Assembly: GCA_965250115.1 (NCBI GenBank)
Contig: CBDFNJ010000001.1
Location: forward strand, 1,054,001 to 1,118,000
Direction: 5' to 3'
DNA: 64,000 bases
From: CBDFHB01 sp965250115
GTDB lineage: Bacteria > Acidobacteriota > Vicinamibacteria > Marinacidobacterales > SMYC01
Shown here: positions 7,532-14,540 of the stretch, piece after piece
How positions within the stretch are numbered: the first letter of the stretch is position 1
How the letters are laid out: every line of letters begins with the position of its first letter
Made by a program: the position numbers and the translations under genes
The notes under the pieces: generated by a model
Database searches by the model: none
Told to the model about the DNA's origin: nothing
The model's input: only the letters and a program-made list of their open reading frames with translations

Positions 7532-8905
7532 CTAGCGTGGGGCGGGTCGGTAGCGTGCTAGGTCAGCCTCCCAGGCCGCCTGGAACTCCTGATAGTCGAG
7601 CCCAACGATCTTCTTGAGCGCGTCGTTCATCGTTTGACGCTGAGCAAGCATCTCGAGGATTCTGATGAGCGCCGATCGCCCCTTCCGTGCCGTCACGTAT
7701 TCCGTTGCCGAGAGAGACTGTGCGTAGGCGAGAAGCGCCTTGTCTTTCGAGTAGTTCAGCAGGGGGCCCTCGAGGCTCCAAAGAGGCAGAAGCGTTCCTC
7801 GGGCCTGGGCGTCTCGCAATCGCGGGTAAGGGTCGAGCCGTTCGCTTCCCTCTCCAAGCTGAGCTATTCCCTCGTGAAGCCAAGCGGGACAGTTTCCTCG
7901 CGTCAGCGCGATGATGAAGCTGTGGGTGAGCTCGTGCCGCAACACCCGCTGGAGATTTGGCGTCATCACCGTCAAACCCTCCACCGGGACCCGTATCTCA
8001 CCGTCGTTGAGCGCTGACGCCCATTTGGGCGCTCGGGTCACGTCTTGAAACTCCTGATTGGTGTAGAGCGTGATGTGGATCGGCACAGTCGGGGTGAATC
8101 GGAGCTCGCGGCTCAATTCGTAATACTCCGCATCGAGCGCAGCCGCGACGATGCGACCGATCGATTCGTTGACCCGACCGTCGTAGCGGAGAAGGAAGTG
8201 AGGCTGTTCGATTTCCTCGAAGTTGATGTCGTCATCGTTTTTCCGGAGCGCCTGCTTCAGTTTGTACAAAAGGCCGGGGCTCGGAAGCTCGGCAAGGGCG
8301 AGCTGCCACTCTCGAATGGCGAGTGACGTCCGCCCCCTTTTGTAGTAGACGTCGCCGAGACGTTCTCGCACCTTGGGATCGTCGGGCCCGAGACGTTTGG
8401 CCAGCTCGAGCTGGCTTTGAGCCGCGCCCAAGTCGCGGCGTTGGACGTAGAGCTCTGCCAGCTCGAGCTGGCTTTGAGCCGCGCCCAAGTCGCGGCGTTG
8501 GACGTAGAGCTCTGCCAGCTCGAGCCGAGCGGTTACGGAATCGGGTGCCTCGCGAAGCGCGCGTCGGTAGAGTTTCCCGGCCTCGTCGAGCTCTCCCTTC
8601 CGCAAGCGTTCCCGAGCGGCCTGGACCGTGTCCGTGGCGATCTCATTTCGAAAGCCCGTTTCGGGCAGCTGGCTTTCCTCCTCGTCGCGAGCCGGCGCGG
8701 ACCGATCGACACGCTCGAGCATCGTGCGAGGAAAGCCAAAGACGTTGCCCTTCTTTTCATAGAAGATCTGGTCGCCTTCCTCCCAGAAGCGCTCCACCCT
8801 GATCTACCGTCCGTTGGTGAGGTAGAGAATTTCCTCTGCCGCGATCAGTGACGTGACGAGGAGAAGCACCATCGAGAGTTGGGCCGCGAGGAGGAGGCGT
8901 CTCAT
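7532..8905 (-). pseudogene. Secreted TPR / peptidase-MA-like protein, interrupted by an in-frame TAG
   Basis: The gene reads from ATG 8905 as a signal peptide (MRRLLLAAQLSMVLLLVTSL) and EEILYLTNGR, meets TAG at 8804-8806, and continues in the same frame as IRVERFWEEGDQIFYEKKGN. The second part has TPR-like helices and a gluzincin-type metallopeptidase domain with HELTHSFI and the downstream glutamate in WLHEGIAQL. Without readthrough the only product starts at GTG 8797 and lacks a signal peptide. The stop may be a nonsense mutation, a sequencing error or a recoded codon. The TPR region holds a perfect 57-bp tandem duplication. The start is 16 nt after the DUF4388-SPOR gene, so both form one operon. 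Confidence 0.8.
8401..8524. repeat. Perfect 57-bp tandem duplication inside the TPR region
   Basis: Two identical 57-bp units lie at 8401-8457 and 8458-8514, followed by the first 10 bp of a third (8515-8524). Each unit encodes 19 residues, LAELYVQRRDLGAAQSQLE, so the frame is kept. Complete identity at the DNA level, including third codon positions, points to a very recent duplication rather than an old TPR repeat. Confidence 0.95.
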
Positions 8906-8921
8906 CCCTTTCCGAGCTCTA

Positions 8922-10745
8922 CTAGCGGAGGATTCGCGATAAGGCCACGGGCGAGACATCCCCGGCTCGAATCCCGACGGGCACGGCGGCGATGCCTTGC
9001 TCGGCAGACTCCTGCGAGTCGAATAACCCCCAGACGACGCGAAAACAGTTTTGTCCCGAGACGGTCGCGGGAAGGACGTAGAGCTGTTCCGAGTCGTTGA
9101 ACCCAGAGACGAGTCGCCCGGCGTTGGCTTGGTTGCAGTAGAGGCCGACGGCAATCGTGAATCGCTTGCCGTTGCGTTGGAGCTCGGTTTCGAAAGCACG
9201 AGCGGCCTCGACGAGGTTGCCGCTTCGAAGAAGCGCTCGGCCGTTACCGCCCCCACTCGGAGCCGGCGGAGCCGATGGCGCGGGCAGCGGTCGGGTCGTG
9301 CCAGACGTCGAGGTTGCTGTTGACGGGAGAGACGAGGTGGTCGGCGACGGAGGCGTGGGTCGAGTTGCCGCCGGCGGTGGGGCCGTGCCCGTCGACCTCG
9401 GATCCACGATTCCCGTGCCCGGATCGACGCTCGTCGAAGCTGCGGGAACCGGGGTTGCTGACGTCTGAGCGCCTGCGACGGAAGTCGGCGTGTCGGGGCC
9501 GGGGCTCGCATCGCCACCTTCACCGCCAATGAGCGGCCAGACGAAAAAATAGACGCCGAAGCCGGCGGCCGCGACGAAGATGACGGCAACGAGAACTTTC
9601 AGCAGGCCACCGGAGCTCCGGCTGCCGCCCCCTCGCATCTTCATCGGTCTAGGCGCCCTTCGACCGCCAATCTCGCCCTCGGTGTCTGGCTCGGGCTCGT
9701 CGATCATGAGTTGCGAGGCGGAGGGGATCGGTGCCGGCTGGGGCTCGAAGGTGGGCTCGGCGTTCGGAAGCGGCGGCGGCACCGCATCGAAAATGGTCTT
9801 CTCTTCCGCTTCGGTGTCGCCTGATGGCGCCGACGGAACGTGAAAGGGGGTCTCGTCCGGTGCTTGGGAGACGGTAGCGCCCGATACCGGTGGCACGGGA
9901 TCGGGCGTTGGCAGCCCCAGGGTCTCGTTCCCGAATGGCGTTTCCGGAACCGAGACCTCGAGGTCGGGGGGAGCCCGTTGCAACTGAGGTTCTTCGCTCG
10001 GGAACGAGAACGCGTCCTCGGTCGCGGTCACGACGGCGGAACCGGCTTTCTCGAGCACCCCTACGATCAGCGCGGCCGCGAGAATCTTGCAAACCTCGAA
10101 CTCGCCGAGGGGAGAGACCGCGCCGATCTGCTTGATACTCTTCACGCCGTCTGCTAGCCGAAGAACTTCGGCAGCTTGCTCGTCTGCCTGCGTGTCTTGA
10201 ATGAAGCTCGAAAGCGCGGACCCAGGGCGCAGAATCGTCTCCAGAGAGTCGAGCTGCTTCAGGACCCAATCCCGATCTTCGATGCGACGGATGCTGTTGA
10301 GCATGAGTCGTGGCGTCGATAGCTCCAGGTCGATCGCGCCTTTGGGAAGGGATTTCGTCGCGAACTGATAGGTCCCCTCTTTCCAGCCGTACAGATCGGT
10401 GAGGATCTTCTCGACTTTGATTCGCGCCGCCTCGGCGAGCTCGCGCTGCGAGATATAGCCGAGCTCGGTGAGGACTTTGGCCAGCGGGTTTCCCGGGGAC
10501 ACGCGCGCTTGCGCGACCTGCATCTGGTCGGGACCGAGTTTGCCTTCCTCGACGAGGATTGACGCGAGTTGGTCCTTCGGATCGTTCGAGGCCGCGAACA
10601 AAATTTGGCCATCGCGAAAGTAGACGGCCTTCTGGAGGGGTGCTCGCTCGAGCTTGAGCAAACCCGTCACCGCTTCGCTATGAAGCTCCACCAGGAGATC
10701 GAGGACAGGTTTTTGACTGAGACTCCCGCTTTCTTTGTCTTCCAT
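8922..10745 (-). CDS. DUF4388-like protein with transmembrane segment and SPOR-like domain
   Basis: This 607-residue protein has an N-terminal DUF4388/PATAN-like module (about residues 1-240, including YFRDGQILFAASND and the wHTH-like tail). A long acidic/proline-rich linker follows, then one membrane helix (LVAVIFVAAAGFGVYFFVW, near residue 385). A Ser/Thr/Pro-rich stretch comes next, and finally a C-terminal domain resembling SPOR (FTIAVGLYCNQANAGRLV ... CFRVVWGLFDSQESAEQ). SPOR domains bind denuded peptidoglycan, so the C-terminus is expected in the periplasm and DUF4388 in the cytosol. Such an arrangement could link a cytosolic regulator to the cell wall. That is inference. It is the first gene of an operon with the peptidase-MA gene. 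Confidence 0.8.
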   Translation of the reverse strand: MEDKESGSLSQKPVLDLLVELHSEAVTGLLKLERAPLQKAVYFRDGQILFAASNDPKDQLASILVEEGKLGPDQMQVAQARVSPGNPLAKVLTELGYISQRELAEAARIKVEKILTDLYGWKEGTYQFATKSLPKGAIDLELSTPRLMLNSIRRIEDRDWVLKQLDSLETILRPGSALSSFIQDTQADEQAAEVLRLADGVKSIKQIGAVSPLGEFEVCKILAAALIVGVLEKAGSAVVTATEDAFSFPSEEPQLQRAPPDLEVSVPETPFGNETLGLPTPDPVPPVSGATVSQAPDETPFHVPSAPSGDTEAEEKTIFDAVPPPLPNAEPTFEPQPAPIPSASQLMIDEPEPDTEGEIGGRRAPRPMKMRGGGSRSSGGLLKVLVAVIFVAAAGFGVYFFVWPLIGGEGGDASPGPDTPTSVAGAQTSATPVPAASTSVDPGTGIVDPRSTGTAPPPAATRPTPPSPTTSSLPSTATSTSGTTRPLPAPSAPPAPSGGGNGRALLRSGNLVEAARAFETELQRNGKRFTIAVGLYCNQANAGRLVSGFNDSEQLYVLPATVSGQNCFRVVWGLFDSQESAEQGIAAVPVGIRAGDVSPVALSRILR

Positions 10746-10795
10746 GGAACTGTTTCAGGAATGAAGGGAGGAGGGAGGAACCTCAACCACGACTT

Positions 10796-10824
10796 TAGAT
10801 ACTAACACAAAACTCCGCTTTCAA
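10796..10824 (-). promoter_or_regulatory. Sigma-70-type promoter of the DUF4388-SPOR operon
   Basis: On the minus strand TTGAAA (10824-10819) and TATCTA (10801-10796) are separated by exactly 17 bp, about 50 nt before the ATG at 10745. The -35 matches five of six consensus bases and the spacing is ideal. Confidence 0.6.
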
Positions 10825-11256
10825 GCTACGTGAGGCGCCACCCTGTCCGGGTGACAGTTGAGTGACAACCGAGGGAGACGCACAAAAAACGTGGAGTCTA
10901 AAGCATTTCGCGCCCAGAAGTGCAGAGAGGCGTCAACGACCGTTGACATGTATCGAGAAGCTGAGTCGGGTGCGAACGACGCGGCGGTCGGGAAGTGCTG
11001 CTGTTCGTGGTCTTTAGTGCACCGACTTCGGTCGGCATCGAGATGGCGCGGCTTTTGCCTTAGGGGAGGAAGTAAGTGCCGGCAATACGGCGAAGGGAGG
11101 TGAGACACAGTCGATCGTTTTTCTTGGTTGGGGTCTCCGTCACGGGAATCATGTGTCGCTGGCAATCGCCCGGATGTGGTCCCGGGACGGGGCGAAGGCT
11201 ACGGAACGGCCCGCCTCGACGGCTAGTAGCACGAGGGGCGGGTCGACTCCGCTTTT
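10825..11256. other. Non-coding region upstream of the IS insertion
   Basis: I find no convincing gene in these 430 bases. It contains a perfect CACCC-TGTCC-GGGTG hairpin near 10829-10843, a GCATTTC/GAAGTGC hairpin near 10900, a perfect TTGACA at about 10943 without a good -10, a purine-rich GAAGGGAGGTGAGAC stretch near 11091, and a GC-rich hairpin near 11210-11240. Before the IS landed, this region lay directly upstream of the ComEA-like gene, so its promoter or a structured leader probably sits here. I recognise no known riboswitch. Confidence 0.4.
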
Positions 11257-11264
11257 GGAAATAA
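11257..11264. repeat. Target-site duplication, left copy
   Basis: GGAAATAA immediately precedes the left inverted repeat. An identical 8-mer (11926-11933) immediately follows the right inverted repeat. Eight bases is the usual duplication length for ISL3-family insertions. Confidence 0.9.
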
Positions 11265-11925
11265 GGGTCTACGCGGATTCGTGTGGGTAAGTCCTGACGG
11301 AAAAACAGTGTAACTCATTGTGTGGAAAAGGTATCGAGTACTTCATCAGGTGCTGAAAAGTGGTCCATTTTTAGGATAGGCTAACCGAGTGAAAAATTCC
11401 CAGTCGATCCGCTCGCTGTTTGCGCTGCCAGGTTTCGTGGTGTGCCGGATTGAAGGGTCTATTCGGTGACCGATACGCCCGCGTCATCCAGCTCAAGAGG
11501 CGAAAAAAACAGCTGTGTGCTCTTACTGTGGGCAACGGTGCCGGGGGCGCTATGACAAGCAAGTGTGCCGGGTCCGCGACCTGTCGTTGGCAGGCTGGCG
11601 GATCTATCTGGAATACGAGCGTTGGCGCGTCAACTGTCCTGGGTGCGGCGGTTTGCATGTAGAACACCTGGACTGGCTGGCGAACAACTCGCGCTACACC
11701 TAGCGTTTTGCGACGCATGTGGGCAAGCTGTGCCGGACAAGGCGGTGGCCGAGATGGAACGTCTGCGCCTCCTAGTTGAAGGGGTCAACAACAAAATCCG
11801 TGTGCTGCAACGACGCGCCTACGGCTATCGCGACGAGGAATATCTCAAGCTGAAGATCGTGGCGGCATTCCTTCCGCCATTACCCAGAAATGCCGTCTTC
11901 AACCCACACGAATCCGCGTAGACCC
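11265..11925. mobile_element. ISL3-family insertion sequence, internally deleted (661 bp)
   Basis: The element is bounded by perfect 24-bp terminal inverted repeats: the left at 11265-11288 begins GGGTCTACGCGG, and the right at 11902-11925 is its exact reverse complement. It is flanked by identical 8-bp copies of GGAAATAA (11257-11264 and 11926-11933). Inside are only the two ends of an ISL3 transposase gene. Complete ISL3 elements are typically about 1.2-1.5 kb, so over half is missing. Intact ends with no catalytic core make it a non-autonomous, MITE-like derivative that could move only if a full-length relative supplies transposase. It sits 25 nt before the ComEA-like ATG and separates that gene from its original upstream region. 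Confidence 0.93.
11389..11921 (+). pseudogene. ISL3-family transposase remnant
   Basis: From GTG 11389 the frame reads as the ISL3 N-terminus (SLFALPGFVVCRIEG), meets TGA at 11467, and continues as a zinc-ribbon VCSYCGQRC ... VNCPGCGGLHVE with the strand RDLSLAGWRIYLEYERWR. It stops at TAG 11701 and resumes briefly as RFATHVGKLC. After about 11733 the sequence jumps to another frame encoding the C-terminal block VEGVNNKIRVLQRRAYGYRD. The middle, holding the DDE catalytic core, is absent. Two stops, a frame change and the deletion mean no active transposase can be made. Confidence 0.9.
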
Positions 11926-11933
11926 GGAAATAA
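11926..11933. repeat. Target-site duplication, right copy
   Basis: GGAAATAA directly follows the right inverted repeat and is identical to 11257-11264. It joins the sequence leading to the AAAGGAG ribosome site of the ComEA-like gene, so the insertion hit the 5' untranslated region. Confidence 0.9.
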
Positions 11934-11949
11934 GAAAGGAGACCGTTAC

Positions 11950-12270
11950 ATGAACGTGAGAGTCAATCGAATGAAGTCCGTGATCGCGGCTCTAGTGAGC
12001 GTCGCCATCCTGTCGTTTTGTGTGGGAGTCGCTCAATCAGACGATGCCCAGGCTGAGACCCGAGTGAACATCAATCGTGCCAGAGTCGAGGAACTGGTGA
12101 CGCTTCCGGGGATCGGCGAAACGGTCGCGAAGCGGATCGTCGCCTATCGAAAGAACAACGGCGAGTTCGCAAAAACGGAAGAGCTGATGAATGTTCGCGG
12201 GATCGGAGAAAAGACCTACGCGAAGATTGCGCCGATGCTGACCGTCGGATCATCGTCGACGAAGAAGTGA
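11950..12270 (+). CDS. Secreted ComEA-like helix-hairpin-helix protein
   Basis: This is a 106-residue protein with a signal peptide (about residues 9-30, IAALVSVAILSFCVGVAQS) and a tandem helix-hairpin-helix domain of ComEA type. The signature NINRARVEELVTLPGIGETVAKRIVAYRKNNGEF is followed by a second GIGEKTYAKI hairpin. ComEA-like proteins bind double-stranded DNA non-specifically in the periplasm during DNA uptake, but small HhH proteins of this kind also occur without competence genes. The ATG at 11950 is fixed by AAAGGAG nine bases upstream; an earlier in-frame start would lie inside the IS. It overlaps the pseudopilin start, which supports a link to a type IV pilus-like machine. Confidence 0.88.
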   Translation: MNVRVNRMKSVIAALVSVAILSFCVGVAQSDDAQAETRVNINRARVEELVTLPGIGETVAKRIVAYRKNNGEFAKTEELMNVRGIGEKTYAKIAPMLTVGSSSTKK

Positions 12271-12905
12271 GCATGGTTCCGGGACTCGAGCGAGCCCCGA
12301 AGGTGGGCTGGCGGCACTTCGGTGCCGCCGGCCCCAGGCACGCGCGCCGTCCCATCGTGAGGGGGTACACGATTCTAGAAGTGATCGTTGTCGTCACGAT
12401 AATCATCACGATGCTCGCGGCCGCGATTCCACGTACCAAGGCCTACGTTCAGGAGGCGAGTCTGAGAGGGGCGGCGTTTTATATCCGAAGCCTGCTGCGT
12501 GGCGCTCGATCGCGCGCCGCGGCGGAAGCTCGCTACATCGGTGTCGTGTTCGAGGAAGTCTCGGGAGATCCCGTGTTCTCGCTCTATGCCGATGGCAACG
12601 GGAACGGGATCCGGCGTGCGGACATCCGGCGAGGCGTCGACCGCCGAGTTTGGCAGCCCTATCGGCTCAGCGCGGTCTTTCCGGGAGTCCGATATGGAAC
12701 TCTGCCGACGGGAGCCAGGGCCCCCTTTCCGGGCTTGAGAATCGGGAGGAGCCACATACTTTCGTTCTCTCCCCTGGGCTCGTCGACGAGCGGCACGGTG
12801 TTCTTGAGCAATGACTACGGACTCGTCTATGCGGTCATCGTGATGGGCTCGACGGGTAAGGTCCGGGTAGCGCGCTACCGCGGTGGTCAATGGCAAGCGA
12901 TGTAA
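12267..12905 (+). CDS. GspH/FimT-type pseudopilin
   Basis: This is a 212-residue type IV prepilin-like protein. The cleavage motif and hydrophobic helix are clear: RGYTILEVIVVVTIIITML, with cleavage expected after Gly and Glu at +5 of the mature chain. The 33-residue leader is long and Arg-rich. The mature globular part (SLLRGARSRAAAEARYIGVVFE) matches the GspH/FimT minor pseudopilin pattern. It would be processed by a prepilin peptidase not seen here and become a minor component of a type IV pilus or type II secretion pseudopilus. GTG 12267 overlaps the ComEA-like stop; ATG 12273 is an equally possible start. Confidence 0.85.
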   Translation: MSMVPGLERAPKVGWRHFGAAGPRHARRPIVRGYTILEVIVVVTIIITMLAAAIPRTKAYVQEASLRGAAFYIRSLLRGARSRAAAEARYIGVVFEEVSGDPVFSLYADGNGNGIRRADIRRGVDRRVWQPYRLSAVFPGVRYGTLPTGARAPFPGLRIGRSHILSFSPLGSSTSGTVFLSNDYGLVYAVIVMGSTGKVRVARYRGGQWQAM

Positions 12906-12921
12906 ACGAGAGGAGTGCAGT

Positions 12922-13158
12922 ATGGACGCAAAGTTCTACGAGACGAATTTGAGGGATAGCAAGATTCTAGCTTTTGCGGAGGTCGAGGTGGCCGACGGCA
13001 TTACCGTCAAGGGTTTTCGGGTGGTGAGGAGTGGCGAGAGCCTGTTCATCGGTCTCCCATCCCGCGAATTCAAGGTGGACGGCGTGAGCCGCTACGCGAA
13101 TCAGATCGTTTTTCGAGACTCGACGCGCCGCGAGCAGTTCACCGCGGAACTGCTGTAG
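12922..13158 (+). CDS. SpoVG-like small protein
   Basis: This 78-residue protein has the fold signature of SpoVG: VADGITVKGFRVVRSGESLFIGLPSREF matches the ITVRDIRV...GLFVAMPSRK block of that family. SpoVG proteins bind nucleic acids and act as post-transcriptional or transcriptional regulators. They are widespread outside spore-formers. The ATG at 12922 is preceded by GAGAGGAG, which decides the start over an in-frame ATG 13 codons upstream that overlaps the pseudopilin gene. It closes the ComEA-pseudopilin cluster and may regulate it, which is inference. Confidence 0.7.
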   Translation: MDAKFYETNLRDSKILAFAEVEVADGITVKGFRVVRSGESLFIGLPSREFKVDGVSRYANQIVFRDSTRREQFTAELL

Positions 13159-13271
13159 GCCTACGAGCGCTGGGCCTCAGGTCAAGCCGACGAAGCTGGA
13201 GCGGTGGCTAGACCCGCGGTTTCCTCGTAGTGCTCGAGCCGGGTGAACGGTCCGCCTGCGCTCCGAAGAGC

Positions 13272-14540
13272 TCAGGGGGTGACGGCAGCGCCCTCGTTCT
13301 TTCCGAGGAACCCGTCAAGGTCGGAGAACAACTCGTCGAACCGCTTTTCGAACACGTCCCCCACGAGGAGATCGACGAGGCCCCTCCGGTGGTTCGGGTG
13401 GGCGCGTACGAAGGTCGCGAAGCTGAATCCGGGAGCATAGAACGCATGGACGAGCCTCTCGATGGCCTCCGTCCCCCGGATGAGCGTCGGACCGAAGGCC
13501 CCCAGTCGCCCGGCCGAGCAGTCGCCGTCTCGAAGCGCGGAGGAGACGGCCTCGGCCGCCATCTCTCCCGACTTCAAGGCCAGAAAGACGCCTGAAGAGT
13601 AGATGGGATCGAGGAACGCGAAGGCGTCTCCGACGAGCACCCAGCCCTCGCCCGCGATACGTCGTGCGCGGTAAGAGTAGTCCTTCGCGACGCGGGCCGG
13701 ACCGCAACGTGTCGCTTTCGCGAGCCTGGTCCGGATCGGAAGGCAGTCGGTGATGGCGCGCGCGAGCGCCTCCTCGGCCGAGCTGCCGCCCTCGAAGAGC
13801 CTCGAGGACGGCGCCACGATGCCGACGCTCACTCGGTTGTGAGAGAGCGGGATGTACCAGAACCAGCCCCAGTTCCCCGGGGTGTGGACGACGAGAGTCG
13901 CGCCCTCGTCGATGCCCTCGTCCCGGGCGCCATTCTCGAAGTGGCCGAAGACTGAGGCGCGGTTGAGCTCAGGATTCGGTACTCTCAACGAGAGCTGTCG
14001 CGAGACGAGAGACGCGATGCCGGTTGCGTCGACGACAACGCGCGCCGTCAGGTCGACGGTGTCGCCTTCGGGAAGGACGGCTCGTACGCCGCGCGCCCGC
14101 TCGTTCGCGAACAGAACCTCGGTCGCGGTCGTGCCCAATTGCACGTCGACTCCTCTAGCGGCGGCGTTGTCGAGGAGCGCCTGGTCGAACCACGCCCGCT
14201 CCACCTGCCATGTGTAGGAGCTTTCGTGATCCTCGCGCTCGAAGAAGTAGAAAGGCTTCGACGCCTTTCCGGAGGCGGAGATGAACTGAACGCTTGCCTT
14301 CACCGTCGAGGCGCTCTGTCGCAGCAGATCGAGCATGCCGAGCTTCTCGAGCGTCCAATAGGTCTCGGGCATGAGCGACTCACCGATCTTGAAGCGCGGG
14401 ACCGTCTCGCGTTCGAGGAGCACGACGTGGTGGCCGTCGCGCGCGAGGAGCGTCGCCGCCGTCGCCCCGGCGGGGCCGCCACCGAGCACGATGGCGTCGC
14501 ACGCATTCGAAGCCGGAGCGGCCTCAGGTGTAGCGCGCAT
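13272..14540 (-). CDS. Flavin-dependent halogenase-like oxidoreductase
   Basis: This 422-residue FAD enzyme has the dinucleotide motif GGGPAGA at residues 20-26, the PRFKIGES block and a downstream GWVLVGDAFAFLDPIYSSGVF flavin motif. It carries the W-x-W-x-I-P signature (residues 226-231 in NWGWFWYIPL) that marks flavin-dependent halogenases and keeps them from acting as monooxygenases. A lysine at residue 81 may correspond to the catalytic lysine; this alignment is my inference. The closest families are CndH-type halogenases and geranylgeranyl reductase-like proteins. Halogenation of a small molecule is plausible but unproven. The start overlaps the end of the radical SAM gene by 17 nt, so the two are translated together. 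Confidence 0.8.
   Translation of the reverse strand: MRATPEAAPASNACDAIVLGGGPAGATAATLLARDGHHVVLLERETVPRFKIGESLMPETYWTLEKLGMLDLLRQSASTVKASVQFISASGKASKPFYFFEREDHESSYTWQVERAWFDQALLDNAAARGVDVQLGTTATEVLFANERARGVRAVLPEGDTVDLTARVVVDATGIASLVSRQLSLRVPNPELNRASVFGHFENGARDEGIDEGATLVVHTPGNWGWFWYIPLSHNRVSVGIVAPSSRLFEGGSSAEEALARAITDCLPIRTRLAKATRCGPARVAKDYSYRARRIAGEGWVLVGDAFAFLDPIYSSGVFLALKSGEMAAEAVSSALRDGDCSAGRLGAFGPTLIRGTEAIERLVHAFYAPGFSFATFVRAHPNHRRGLVDLLVGDVFEKRFDELFSDLDGFLGKNEGAAVTP

Noticed and set aside
8323..8851. Plus-strand open frames across the tandem duplication
   Set aside because: The repeats on the plus strand mirror the minus-strand TPR sequence. Signal peptide, TPR helices and HELTH motif are all on the minus strand.
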